A DNA stretch of 64,000 nt from an uncultured Armatimonadota bacterium (GCA_903899015.1 CAIUHP010000111.1:62001-126000), one strand, 5' to 3'. Counted from the stretch's first letter, positions 27,803 through 36,068 are shown. Numbers and translations are program-made. The notes: generated by a model from the letters alone, not told the origin.

Positions 27803-27815
27803 ACCAAAAATTGGT
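27803..27815. promoter_or_regulatory. Palindrome upstream of the winged-helix gene
   Basis: ACCAA (27803-27807) and TTGGT (27811-27815) flank AAA, 11 bp before the GTG start at 27827. A third copy, ACCAAT, lies at 27782-27787. This may be an autoregulatory site for the winged-helix protein. The surrounding 280-bp gap (27545-27826) holds nothing else that I can support. Confidence 0.45.
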
Positions 27816-27826
27816 ATTAACATGCC

Positions 27827-28162
27827 GTGACCACTAGCGGATTCGACGTGTTCGGGACAGGGGTGAGGACAAAGACTCTCCTCGCGATCTACCTGATGCA
27901 GGAGACACACGCCAGTGAGTTGGCCCGCGTACTCGACGCAGGGGTGAATACTATTCGCAACGCGCTTGACACGCTAGAAAGGGCGGGACTCGTTGTGGGC
28001 ACAATGGAAGGCCAAACCCGTAGGATTCGGCTCAACCCGAAGTTTCGCGCCCACTCTGAACTCGCGGAGTTGCTACACAAACTCTCTCTCAGTGAGATCG
28101 CCCTCATGTCAAGAATCGCGGACCAGCGGCGGCGTCCCCGAAGACTGGGTAAAGAACCGTGA
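27827..28162 (+). CDS. Small winged-helix transcriptional regulator
   Basis: 111 residues starting at GTG. An ArsR/MarR-like winged helix: TLLAIYLMQETHASELARVL, then DAGVNTIRNALDTLERAGLVVGT as recognition helix and wing, then RRIRLNPKF. The C-terminal helix (ELLHKLSLSEIALMSRI) would dimerise. No metal-binding Cys pair is seen. It opens the accessory block ahead of the Fic and mutasome genes. Target unknown; the palindrome at 27803-27815 is a candidate. Confidence 0.75.
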   Translation: MTTSGFDVFGTGVRTKTLLAIYLMQETHASELARVLDAGVNTIRNALDTLERAGLVVGTMEGQTRRIRLNPKFRAHSELAELLHKLSLSEIALMSRIADQRRRPRRLGKEP

Positions 28163-28337
28163 ACTAGAGGCAACTCGGACTCACGAGCAGTTCGTCGTCT
28201 TCATGACGATCGAACCTTCTCCCATAAAAAAGCTGATCGCCTAAATTCGAGTAGCGCTTGTTGTCGTTTTTAGCGTGTGGACATGGCGATACACTGTAGA
28301 AATCTTATGGGTAGCTCGTCGGATGGTTTTAAGCTCA

Positions 28338-28423
28338 TGTCAGGTTATATCCTGACTAATAATCATCTTTCGTCAGGAAATAACCTGACAAATTATGAAT
28401 CTATGTCATACTATATCCTGACA
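28338..28423 (+). promoter_or_regulatory. Three phased operators before the mobile mystery A/B genes
   Basis: Three 20-bp dyads of the form TGTCAGG-N6-CCTGACA lie at 28338-28357, 28371-28390 and 28404-28423. Start-to-start spacing is exactly 33 bp, about three helical turns. The last overlaps the first base of the mobile mystery protein A ATG. Left-arm mismatch occurs only in the third (TGTCATA). These are likely sites for the HTH protein itself, so the pair should repress its own expression. Confidence 0.8.
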
Positions 28424-28884
28424 TGGATGCAAAGAGACGACGGCTTCGAAGGCAGCAACTGGATCAACAACTTGGGATGATTCAAAGCTCGAGTCTGCCA
28501 TCAACCCCCAAGGGTGGGTGGATCGGCTCAATCCGAGAGGCACTCGGCATGAGTCTCGAAAGCTTAGGTAAACGCCTGGGCGTTTCTCGTCAAACTGCAC
28601 ATGAACTGATTAAGGCCGAATATGATGGTTCATTGACCATCAAGCGCATGCGCTCCGCAGCGGACGCCTTAGGATGCGACCTCGTAGTCCTCCTGGTACC
28701 TCGCCAGTCTCTTGATCAGATGGTGATGGAGCGTGCCACGGAAATTGCGCGAGAATGGGTTTTAAGAACCAGCCATTCAATGGCACTAGAACAGCAATCG
28801 GTTACGGATGAACGTGTTGAGCAAATGATTCTTGAAGCGGCCGAAACTCTAGTTGATCAAAGAGACTCGCGTCTATGGGAATAG
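28423..28884 (+). CDS. Mobile mystery protein A (XRE-type HTH)
   Basis: 153 residues matching the protein family known as 'mobile mystery protein A', which always sits next to protein B. Helix-turn-helix: GMSLESLGKRLGVSRQTAHELI near residue 43. The N-terminus is basic (MDAKRRRLRRQQLDQQLG) and the C-terminal half is helical. It probably acts as repressor and antitoxin-like partner of the Fic protein. It overlaps protein B by 10 bp. Three dyads precede it. Confidence 0.85.
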   Translation: MDAKRRRLRRQQLDQQLGMIQSSSLPSTPKGGWIGSIREALGMSLESLGKRLGVSRQTAHELIKAEYDGSLTIKRMRSAADALGCDLVVLLVPRQSLDQMVMERATEIAREWVLRTSHSMALEQQSVTDERVEQMILEAAETLVDQRDSRLWE

Positions 28885-29468
28885 AACTCGAATATCCAGA
28901 CGGTGCGACTCCGCTAGACCCCGACGAAGCAGAGGGCCTCATTCCGGCTCTGGCCACGCAGGGAGAACTTAACGAGTTCGAAGCGCTTAACATTCTAGAA
29001 GGCGGAACGTGGGCCAGAAAAAGCATCAATGTTAGGCGAGCCCTGCTTGATCAAAAAACTTTGCGGCAGATTCATAAAAAGATGTTCGGTAGCACATGGC
29101 GATGGGCTGGCAAATATCGACTTACTCAGAAGTCGATCGGTTGCGATGCTTGGCGAATATCGGGGGAGCTTAAGATCCTCATTGATGATGTTCAGTGCTG
29201 GCTCCAATTCATGAGCTACCCTCGTGAGGAGATCGCAGCCAGATTCCACCACCGCCTTGTGTCGATCCACCCCTTCCCAAACGGTAACGGACGATTTGCG
29301 CGATTAGCAACGGAGCTGCTTTGCGAGCAAAATGGGTGGCCGGCACCTACTTGGGGCGCTTCGAACTGGGCCCACGTCGGCGAATCACGGCATTCTTACA
29401 TCAAGGCACTCCAAGCGGCAGACCAACACGAATACATTCCTCTCATCAATTACATGTTTTCTCCGTGA
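28875..29468 (+). CDS. Mobile mystery protein B (Fic domain)
   Basis: 197 residues. The Fic catalytic motif is complete: HPFPNGNGRFAR near residue 136, with the His that deprotonates the target hydroxyl and the Asn-Gly-Asn-Gly-Arg anion hole. Flanking helices (ALLDQKTLRQIHKKMFGSTWRWAGKYR) also fit Fic/Doc. Fic enzymes transfer AMP or other phosphate groups to proteins. I find no S/T-x-x-x-E-G/N inhibitory motif here or in protein A. Functional state is therefore unknown. Confidence 0.87.
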   Translation: MGIELEYPDGATPLDPDEAEGLIPALATQGELNEFEALNILEGGTWARKSINVRRALLDQKTLRQIHKKMFGSTWRWAGKYRLTQKSIGCDAWRISGELKILIDDVQCWLQFMSYPREEIAARFHHRLVSIHPFPNGNGRFARLATELLCEQNGWPAPTWGASNWAHVGESRHSYIKALQAADQHEYIPLINYMFSP

Positions 29469-29548
29469 GGCTATACCACCGAGCGCCAGAGGATTCAGCG
29501 CACCTTAGGACACGGCGATGTACCCATAAGAAACCTCTCAAAATAGTA

Positions 29549-29570
29549 GACATTTGTATAGTATAATGTC
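29549..29570 (+). promoter_or_regulatory. Inverted repeat over the ImuB-like promoter
   Basis: GACATT (29549-29554) and AATGTC (29565-29570) are exact complements 10 bp apart and end at the GTG start (29571). A consensus -10, TATAAT, is at 29562-29567 within the repeat. Transcription would start near 29574, so the mRNA may be leaderless, starting about the second GTG (29577). The repeat could be a repressor site; it does not match a LexA motif that I know. Confidence 0.5.
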
Positions 29571-30728
29571 GTGACCGTGAGCTACTTGCTTTGGGTGGAA
29601 ATGGAGGGATTTTATGTTGACCATCATGAGTCGACAGACAAGCCGCTGATCGTTGCAAGGGAGAAAATCGTGCTGGATGCTAACCTAATCGCGCGTAAGC
29701 GTGGGGTGCGGCTGGGCATGGAGGTTCGGCAAGCGAAAGCGGTTGTGACGGATTGCGTAGTCAAGCTTTGGGAGCTAGAACGGTACCACGCCCGACGCAA
29801 TCAATGGCTGAATGTCTGTACCGATTACACAGGAGTGATCGAACCTCTGGATCAACACATCGCGGCACTTGACTTGAGTGGACATCCTAACCCGCTTGAT
29901 GTTACTGAACGGATGGTTCGAGAACTTGTCGGCAAGATCAAACTCAATGTCCACTATGGGGCCGCTACTTCGGTATGGATTTCGAAACTAGCGGCAGATC
30001 GACATGATCTTGGACGCGCTGTTCACACCCCTTCTGAGTTCCTCGCCGATTTACCTGTCAGTGACCTGCTGCCAGTCAGTGAAGATGCTCGCCAACGGCT
30101 GACCTTTCTCGGCTATCGAAGTATCGGTGAAGTCGCTCAACTCCCGTTAGATACGCTCCAAGGACAGTTCGGAGAAGAAGCTCATCTCATCTTCTCAGCG
30201 TCTAAAGGGAAACATCATCAACCCGTTCATGCCATCTACCCATTGGATTCCATCCAGGAATGCCTCCTTTTCGATGGAGTGGTTGAGGATACCGATACCA
30301 TCGACAATGGGCTACAGGCAATTGCAGAACGTGTCGGACGCCGCCTCACCGATAAGGGGATGCAAGGGTCCAAGCTATCGATTCGGCTCGAATTCGAAGA
30401 GCGTAACTACTGCAAAGATCGCCGCTTCACCAAGCCCATTCACAATCCGCTCACCACACTGATTGCCATGCGACTGCTCATTCAGGATGCTCTTGACGCT
30501 CCAGTAGTTGGCATCCATGTCAGATTGACCGATTTAGAGAAAACGCGTTATCGTCAACAGGAACTGGAAGGCTTCAACCTACGCAGCAAGCGGCCAGAAG
30601 CTCAGTCTGCGGTTGGCTACGTTCGCACCGTCTTTGGAGACCAATCCCTCAAACTAGGAAGCGAGATAGAACTCCCCCGCCGGATACGCGTTCTCAAGGA
30701 GTGGCAAAATGCCACCGGCTGGCGGTGA
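29571..30728 (+). CDS. imuB: ImuB-like inactive Y-family polymerase protein
   Basis: 385 residues. The Y-family palm is recognisable, but the catalytic carboxylates are altered: WVEMEGFY replaces the DMDAFF motif, and EPLDQHIAALDLSGHP replaces the SIDEAYLD motif, with Gln for the catalytic Glu. A helix-hairpin-helix (RQRLTFLGYRSIGEVAQLP near 178) and a little-finger domain follow. It is an ImuB-type scaffold that helps DnaE2 at lesions. No ImuA is seen nearby. Start is the first of two GTG codons; no SD is seen, in line with a leaderless mRNA. Confidence 0.8.
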   Translation: MTVSYLLWVEMEGFYVDHHESTDKPLIVAREKIVLDANLIARKRGVRLGMEVRQAKAVVTDCVVKLWELERYHARRNQWLNVCTDYTGVIEPLDQHIAALDLSGHPNPLDVTERMVRELVGKIKLNVHYGAATSVWISKLAADRHDLGRAVHTPSEFLADLPVSDLLPVSEDARQRLTFLGYRSIGEVAQLPLDTLQGQFGEEAHLIFSASKGKHHQPVHAIYPLDSIQECLLFDGVVEDTDTIDNGLQAIAERVGRRLTDKGMQGSKLSIRLEFEERNYCKDRRFTKPIHNPLTTLIAMRLLIQDALDAPVVGIHVRLTDLEKTRYRQQELEGFNLRSKRPEAQSAVGYVRTVFGDQSLKLGSEIELPRRIRVLKEWQNATGWR

Positions 30729-33700
30729 AACTCTCGCGCTATGGCGCGAAGCGGGTGAATGGTGGACCGACCAGCCTCAACGTGAGGTGCATCGGTACCT
30801 AGACGAAAATGGAATCCGAAGAGAGAGCGTCACCCCCCTTCGCCCCCTCTATCAGATGGATTCCGAACCGGACCAACAAGTCGCTCAGATCAGTCAGGCC
30901 CGTCGAGTGAGCCATAACAAGGTCGCCTTAGCCTGTGGAATGGTTCACGCTCCCAAACTAACACACTATATAGCCGCGCCTAAGAAAACCTCTTTTGCTA
31001 CTCTCCACACCTTGAGTGGATACGCGTTTGGGCGTAGCACCATGATCGCGGCGAGTATCCCAGCCCTGGTGGCGGCCCGTGGAAGTTGCGCGGCTATGAT
31101 CGCCGACCCATTTTCACTGACCGGAGTAGCTGAGTTCACCCAAACCGCATTGCAAGTGGGCATTCATCCCCTTGTGGGAGCCAGTTTTGAAATGGTAGAC
31201 GGGGGCGAGATTGTGCTCACCGCACGCAACCGGATCGGATTTCGCTCACTATCTCGCCTAATTACCGAGTGCCATCTTAATGAGCCACGCCTCTATCCTC
31301 TGTGTACATGGGAGCGCATTGAGCGCCATACGGAGAGTCTTCTTTGCCTAACGGGTGGAGACGCAGGCCCCATCAATCGCGCCCTTATGCGAGGCGAATA
31401 CGATTCTGCTCAAAACTGCCTGGACCGGTTGATAGGGCTCTATGGGAAAGAGAATGTCTATGTCCAGATCGAAAGGACCGATCTTCCTTGGCAGATTTCG
31501 GTCAACCGCAAGCTACTCGAACTCGCAGACGCAATGGGATTAGTCGCAGTGGCAGGCGGGCCCATCACCCACGCCAAACCGGAGCATTTCCCTGCCCAAG
31601 ACATGCTCGGATGCATTGAAACGCTTTGCTTGATCGAAGAAGTTGACGGACGCAAACCGCGACGCCACCCCGACCAGCCCCAAATTCAGCAGCTTCCTTG
31701 GCGAGGATTAAATGCGGAACGATATCTGCCCAATGCCGACGAAATTGCGTCTCGCTTCTGCGATCGCCCAGATCTCGTCGCGAACACGCTTCAACTCATT
31801 GAGAAGTGCGATCGAAATGTCCTTCCCGGGCACACTGACCTGCCTGCATTCTGTGACGACGAGAACAACATGTTCCGCGAAATCACCCTGCAAGGAGCAC
31901 GCCAAAGATATCCCAATTTCACACGCGAACTGCATGTGCGGCTTGATATGGAGATGGAGCGCATCATTCGTTTAGGTTATGCGGGACATTTTCTGGTCGC
32001 GTGGGACATGTGCCGCTGGGCACACGAGCAAGGAATTCTCTTTAGTGGCCGTGGTTCGGTGGTGGATTCAGTGGTCGCTTACTGCATCGGCTGCTCCCGG
32101 ATTGACGCCTTTGAGCACGATCTTTTCTTCGATCGTTTCCTACCTGCCGATGGCAGTAAACGCCCCGATATCGACATTGACTTTGAAGCCAAACGTCGAG
32201 ATGATGTCCGGCTCTACCTCGCCGGTAAATATGGAGAGAAGCACGTCGCCACCGTTGCGGCGGTAGGCACCTATGGCTCACGGGGAATTGTACGCGAGGT
32301 CGGCAAAGTGATGGGGATCCCTCACGAAAACCTCGCTTATCTCGCGAAAAGGCTGCACGGCAGTGTCTCCGCTCATCGACTTGAGAGCGAAATTGAGCGG
32401 AAGCCGGAACTCCGTAATAGTGGTATCCCTCGGGAAAGGTTTCGCTGGGTCTTCCAATTGGCCCGTGAACTGATGGATGTGCCGCGCAACATGCGGGCGC
32501 ATTCCTCAGGAGTTGTTATTTCAAAAGATCCCATTGCCGATACCGTCCCGGTGATGTACTCTGGAGTCGAGGACATCCGAATCATCCAGTGGGACAAGCG
32601 CAGTGCCAAGAGGTGCTTCGATAAGTTCGACATCCTCTGTCTGCGAGGTAACGATGTCCTCTCCGACACCCAGCGCCGCACGCGTGAGCAGGTCGCAGGT
32701 TTCAGTGTAGAAACGCTTCCGCTGGACGACCCCGAAACCTATCGTGCGATGCGAGCAGGACAGCTCATCGGTATCCCGCAATCGGCGTCTCCTGCGATGC
32801 GACAGGCGCATATCCGCTTGCGAACGGAAAACTTCAAAGACGCGGGCATCGTTCAAGCTGCAATCCGCCCCGGCGTTGGCGGTGCGGTGAAGATCAACGA
32901 GTTCATTGCTCGCAGGCGCGGGAAACCTTTCAGCTTTGCTCACCCCGAGCTCAAACGCATCTTAGGGGAGACTCATGGAATTGTTGTTTTCCAAGAGCAG
33001 ATCGATCAGCTTCTGCAGACATTCGGTGGTTACAGCTCCGACGAGGCAGAAGAGATTCGAGAAGCTGTTCATAAACGTAGGCGTGAAGATTACGTCCAGA
33101 ACATTCGCCAAAATGTCATCGACAATATCATAAGCAACGGTTACAGCCCTGAGGTTGCTCAAGAGGTCTACGACATAGTTGCAGTGTTTCAAGGATACGG
33201 ATTCGCTCAAGGTCATGCTCTCGCTTTTGCCGAGATCTCTATTCGTTCGATTTGGTGTCAGCAAAACTACCCTGCCGAGTATTTCGCGGCGATGCTCGAT
33301 GCCCAGCCTGCTGGATACTATGGCCCTTGCACCCTGGTCAATGAAGCCCGAACGCGCGGGGTCAAAATTCTTCCCCCAGACGTGAACCTCAGCAACATCA
33401 ACTTCACGGTCGAGAATGTAGTCTCCCACCACGATCCCAAACTCATCGTGCCTAACGGCGGTATTCGAATCCCCTTCAATCAAATCAGCGGGCTTTCGAA
33501 AGAGACGAAAGAAAGAACGATGATCGCCCGCATGGATGGCCCTTTTAAGTCGATGGCTGACTATGTTGCTCGGGCCCGCCCCGATCGTGATGAACTGGAA
33601 CAGATGATCTTATGCGGTTGCTTCGATACCCTTGAGCGCAATAGACGTGCCCTTTTGTGGTCTATACCTAGCGCAATCGAATACGGAAACCTGGTCGAAG

Positions 33701-34218
33701 CCACCCGAACGACCCTTCCCTTACTTCCTAACGAACCGCCTTTACCAAACGGAGTTGATGGGTTCTGCCCTACCGAAGAAAGACTGTACGAGCGTGCAAT
33801 TTTAGAGTTAGATGTCGATCAACACTTGATGGGCTACGAACGTCCGCGCGTGCTTGCTAAGGGAGGCCTTACCGCCGCGGAAGCCAGTGTCTTGCCTCAC
33901 AACACCAAGGCGTTTGCGGTTGGTAACCCAATTCGCTTACGTTTCCCGCCAACTGCTAGTGGAAAGCGAGTAATGTTCTTTGATCTCGAAGATGAAACGG
34001 GACTTCTCAACGTGACCTGCTTTGATGACACCTACCAGAGATACGGGCATACCGTCATCTGCTCACCCTATATCACCGTTCGGGGCGTTGCCCAAAACCG
34101 CGACGGTCACATTGCCTTCCTGGCTCAAGGTATCTACCCATTCAAACCAGGAATCTACAATCACATACCCGCCGAATCGTCGTTGCCCGTGGTAACGGGA
34201 GACTTTCTTATGCGATAA
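30709..34218 (+). CDS. dnaE2: DnaE2/ImuC-type DNA polymerase III alpha subunit
   Basis: 1169 residues. The catalytic Asp residues are in PDIDIDFE near residue 486 and KRCFDKFDILCLRG near 630. The N-terminal PHP domain is degraded: FATLHTLSGYAF keeps only the first His of the metal site and IADPFSLTG lacks the His of the usual TDHG, as in error-prone DnaE2. GRGSVVDSVVAYC replaces the usual GRGSAAGS. An OB domain is near residues 1080-1150. The first about 45 residues (EAGEWWTDQPQREVHRYLDE) look like an ImuB tail. AAGGAG 7 nt before the ATG supports this start. It overlaps ImuB by 20 bp. Confidence 0.9.
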   Translation: MPPAGGETLALWREAGEWWTDQPQREVHRYLDENGIRRESVTPLRPLYQMDSEPDQQVAQISQARRVSHNKVALACGMVHAPKLTHYIAAPKKTSFATLHTLSGYAFGRSTMIAASIPALVAARGSCAAMIADPFSLTGVAEFTQTALQVGIHPLVGASFEMVDGGEIVLTARNRIGFRSLSRLITECHLNEPRLYPLCTWERIERHTESLLCLTGGDAGPINRALMRGEYDSAQNCLDRLIGLYGKENVYVQIERTDLPWQISVNRKLLELADAMGLVAVAGGPITHAKPEHFPAQDMLGCIETLCLIEEVDGRKPRRHPDQPQIQQLPWRGLNAERYLPNADEIASRFCDRPDLVANTLQLIEKCDRNVLPGHTDLPAFCDDENNMFREITLQGARQRYPNFTRELHVRLDMEMERIIRLGYAGHFLVAWDMCRWAHEQGILFSGRGSVVDSVVAYCIGCSRIDAFEHDLFFDRFLPADGSKRPDIDIDFEAKRRDDVRLYLAGKYGEKHVATVAAVGTYGSRGIVREVGKVMGIPHENLAYLAKRLHGSVSAHRLESEIERKPELRNSGIPRERFRWVFQLARELMDVPRNMRAHSSGVVISKDPIADTVPVMYSGVEDIRIIQWDKRSAKRCFDKFDILCLRGNDVLSDTQRRTREQVAGFSVETLPLDDPETYRAMRAGQLIGIPQSASPAMRQAHIRLRTENFKDAGIVQAAIRPGVGGAVKINEFIARRRGKPFSFAHPELKRILGETHGIVVFQEQIDQLLQTFGGYSSDEAEEIREAVHKRRREDYVQNIRQNVIDNIISNGYSPEVAQEVYDIVAVFQGYGFAQGHALAFAEISIRSIWCQQNYPAEYFAAMLDAQPAGYYGPCTLVNEARTRGVKILPPDVNLSNINFTVENVVSHHDPKLIVPNGGIRIPFNQISGLSKETKERTMIARMDGPFKSMADYVARARPDRDELEQMILCGCFDTLERNRRALLWSIPSAIEYGNLVEATRTTLPLLPNEPPLPNGVDGFCPTEERLYERAILELDVDQHLMGYERPRVLAKGGLTAAEASVLPHNTKAFAVGNPIRLRFPPTASGKRVMFFDLEDETGLLNVTCFDDTYQRYGHTVICSPYITVRGVAQNRDGHIAFLAQGIYPFKPGIYNHIPAESSLPVVTGDFLMR

Positions 34219-34279
34219 GCAAAAAAACTCTCAAACACAACAACACGTTCACTCTACTTACCCGTCCACAATTAAGCAG

Positions 34280-35422
34280 ATGGCTCCCGCAACTTCCCTA
34301 GCCATTCATCGGTCACGGCCCAGCGTCTTATTGGGCTGTTTGCTTTTGACTGCCTGCTCCTTTGGCGACATCTACAGCACGAAAAAAGGACCCAACCTTA
34401 AAGCAATCGAATCAACAGTCGCAGATCGCCTCATCTCTCAGCACATCCCTGGCGCGGCCCTCATTATCGTTAAAGACGGCAAGCTGGTCGATATGAAATG
34501 CTTCGGCTATCGCGACCTGTCACAGATGCTTCCCGTCACCCCTGTTACCCCTTTTTGCATCGGATCTTGTACCAAGGGCTTCACCGTGATGGCAGTTGAA
34601 ATGGCAGTCGACGCAGGCGTGGTTTCCCTAAACGACCATCCAAGCAAGTATCTTCCCGAATTCAAGCTCAAGGACCCACAGTTCAATAACAAAGTTACGC
34701 TGCGAGATTTCATCAGTCGACGCGCAGAAGAAGACACCAAACCGCTTGCTCTCGATTGGAACGACACTTCTCCGAAGAAAATGCTTCACGTCATTTCCGG
34801 AGTCCGCCCACACGCGAATACATCCGAGCAGAAATTACGCAATGCTAACTTGAACATTTGCGTTGCCGGATATGCGGTCGCCGCCGCGTCTGGCACCAGC
34901 TACGAAAAGCTCATTCAGGACAGTATTTTCCGCCCGCTCGCCATGAATGACAGCCGCTTGAGTTCCGATATCCGCCTCGCGGAAGACGCCCATGGTCACA
35001 TACTCGACAAGCACGCCCAACCCACTCGATACGAACGCGCTCTAGACGAGATATTTCAACCCGAAAGCGGCATCGTCTCAAGCGCTCGCGACATGGCCAA
35101 ATGGCTTGGTCTTCTTACTGCCGACGGAGTTTTCGAAGGCAAACGACTCGTCTCCGAACGCGGATTCAACGAATTGTTCGAGCCTCTCCTCGATAGCAAG
35201 TCCGACTTTACATCAAGCCTTGGTTGGTCAGAAAAGACGATCAACGGAAGTCGTATCGTCGCGCATTCCGGAGGAGCCCCCGGCTATTGTGCCTCCATAA
35301 CCATCCTTCCCGACCGGCATATAGGGGTTGTACTTCTCACCAATCTCGGTCCTGAATCAGCCGAAGTTCAAAAGGCTATTCCCGCCTGGATCTTGTCTCA
35401 ACTCGTCTCCACGATTGACTGA
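34280..35422 (+). CDS. Class C beta-lactamase-related lipoprotein
   Basis: 380 residues with a lipoprotein signal (LLGCLLLTAC, Cys near residue 25). The serine-hydrolase motif GSCTKGFT near 98 supplies the Ser-x-x-Lys. The usual YSN motif appears as NANLNIC near 193 with Asn in place of Tyr, and the loop normally HTSGL is lost. HSGG near 333 stands for the KTG-like motif. Related proteins are esterases, peptidases or penicillin-binding proteins. Activity is doubtful. It is clustered with no obvious partner. Confidence 0.78.
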   Translation: MAPATSLAIHRSRPSVLLGCLLLTACSFGDIYSTKKGPNLKAIESTVADRLISQHIPGAALIIVKDGKLVDMKCFGYRDLSQMLPVTPVTPFCIGSCTKGFTVMAVEMAVDAGVVSLNDHPSKYLPEFKLKDPQFNNKVTLRDFISRRAEEDTKPLALDWNDTSPKKMLHVISGVRPHANTSEQKLRNANLNICVAGYAVAAASGTSYEKLIQDSIFRPLAMNDSRLSSDIRLAEDAHGHILDKHAQPTRYERALDEIFQPESGIVSSARDMAKWLGLLTADGVFEGKRLVSERGFNELFEPLLDSKSDFTSSLGWSEKTINGSRIVAHSGGAPGYCASITILPDRHIGVVLLTNLGPESAEVQKAIPAWILSQLVSTID

Positions 35423-35442
35423 CAATCTTCCCCACGATTGTC
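35421..35442. terminator. Weak hairpin after the beta-lactamase-like gene
   Basis: GACAATC (35421-35427) and GATTGTC (35436-35442) form a 7-bp stem with an 8-nt loop, starting at the stop codon. No T-run follows. A terminator is plausible but unproven. Confidence 0.35.
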
Positions 35443-35489
35443 GTTGATTACGACAAATTCTTATTGCATTTCCTACGCCTCTTTGCGAT

Positions 35490-35513
35490 AATAGTAGTCA
35501 CTTGTCTACTATT
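35490..35513. promoter_or_regulatory. Palindrome upstream of the DinB-like gene
   Basis: AATAGTAG (35490-35497) and CTACTATT (35506-35513) are perfect complements separated by eight bases. The right arm ends 17 bp before the ATG. It looks like a dimeric repressor operator. Confidence 0.5.
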
Positions 35514-35530
35514 CAGACGAAGGAGAGGAA

Positions 35531-36007
35531 ATGAAATATCAAACCCACATGATCGACGTTACGCAGAAGGCAGCCGACGAAGCCTTTCGTTATGCGGTGT
35601 CTGTTCCCGTAGATAAAGCGGATTGGAAGCCCCTCGATGTTGGTCGGTCAGTTCTCGACCAGACCAGAGAAATGGCCCAGTGCCCTATCTGGGCGCTCGA
35701 AATCATCTCATCCAACGAGCCTCCCAAGTTTGATGGCGAAGAAATGGCTGCTCAGCAGGCTGAAATGTCAACCTGGGCAACCGTCGAAGACTGCCAGGCA
35801 AAGTGCAACGAGAACCTTGCCAAGCTAGCCGAGTATTTCGCGACGCTTCCAGATGAGAAACTCACGGAAACCAAATGGCTCCCCTTCGACGGTGGCCGTG
35901 ACTTCACCGTGATGGAAATGATGGATTACCCTCGCTGGAACTTCAATTACCACTTAGGGCAAATCGCCTACATCCAAACTTTGTTCGGCGACAAAGACAT
36001 GCACTAA
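35531..36007 (+). CDS. DinB-like four-helix protein
   Basis: 158 residues with the DinB/YfiT-type helical pattern. Residues near 12 (VTQKAADEAFRYAVSVP), 45 (LDQTREMAQCPIWALEII) and 135 (PRWNFNYHLGQIAYIQTL) carry His and other metal-ligand candidates of this superfamily, although only one conserved His is obvious. Members are metal-dependent hydrolases or thiol transferases. A strong GGAGAGG lies just upstream of the ATG. A perfect palindrome precedes it. Function is unknown. Confidence 0.8.
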   Translation: MKYQTHMIDVTQKAADEAFRYAVSVPVDKADWKPLDVGRSVLDQTREMAQCPIWALEIISSNEPPKFDGEEMAAQQAEMSTWATVEDCQAKCNENLAKLAEYFATLPDEKLTETKWLPFDGGRDFTVMEMMDYPRWNFNYHLGQIAYIQTLFGDKDMH

Positions 36008-36068
36008 AATCGCGACGGTCGAGCGAAGGATGTCAGCATGGCCCCGACGCTCCACGACTCCACTAGAT

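Noticed and set aside
27594-27833. Open minus-strand frame of about 80 codons in the gap before the winged-helix gene, ending with a readable RFDLLKEIPVRFLTG segment
   Set aside because: It has no ATG, GTG or TTG start in frame and overlaps the next promoter. It could be a gene remnant, but support is too weak to list it.
28163-28244. Alternative frame continuing past the winged-helix stop
   Set aside because: Needs a frameshift and shows no domain; more likely a chance frame.
29549-29570. Possible LexA/SOS box at the mutasome promoter
   Set aside because: The dyad does not match the LexA consensus types that I know, and no lexA gene is in view; kept only as an unassigned operator.
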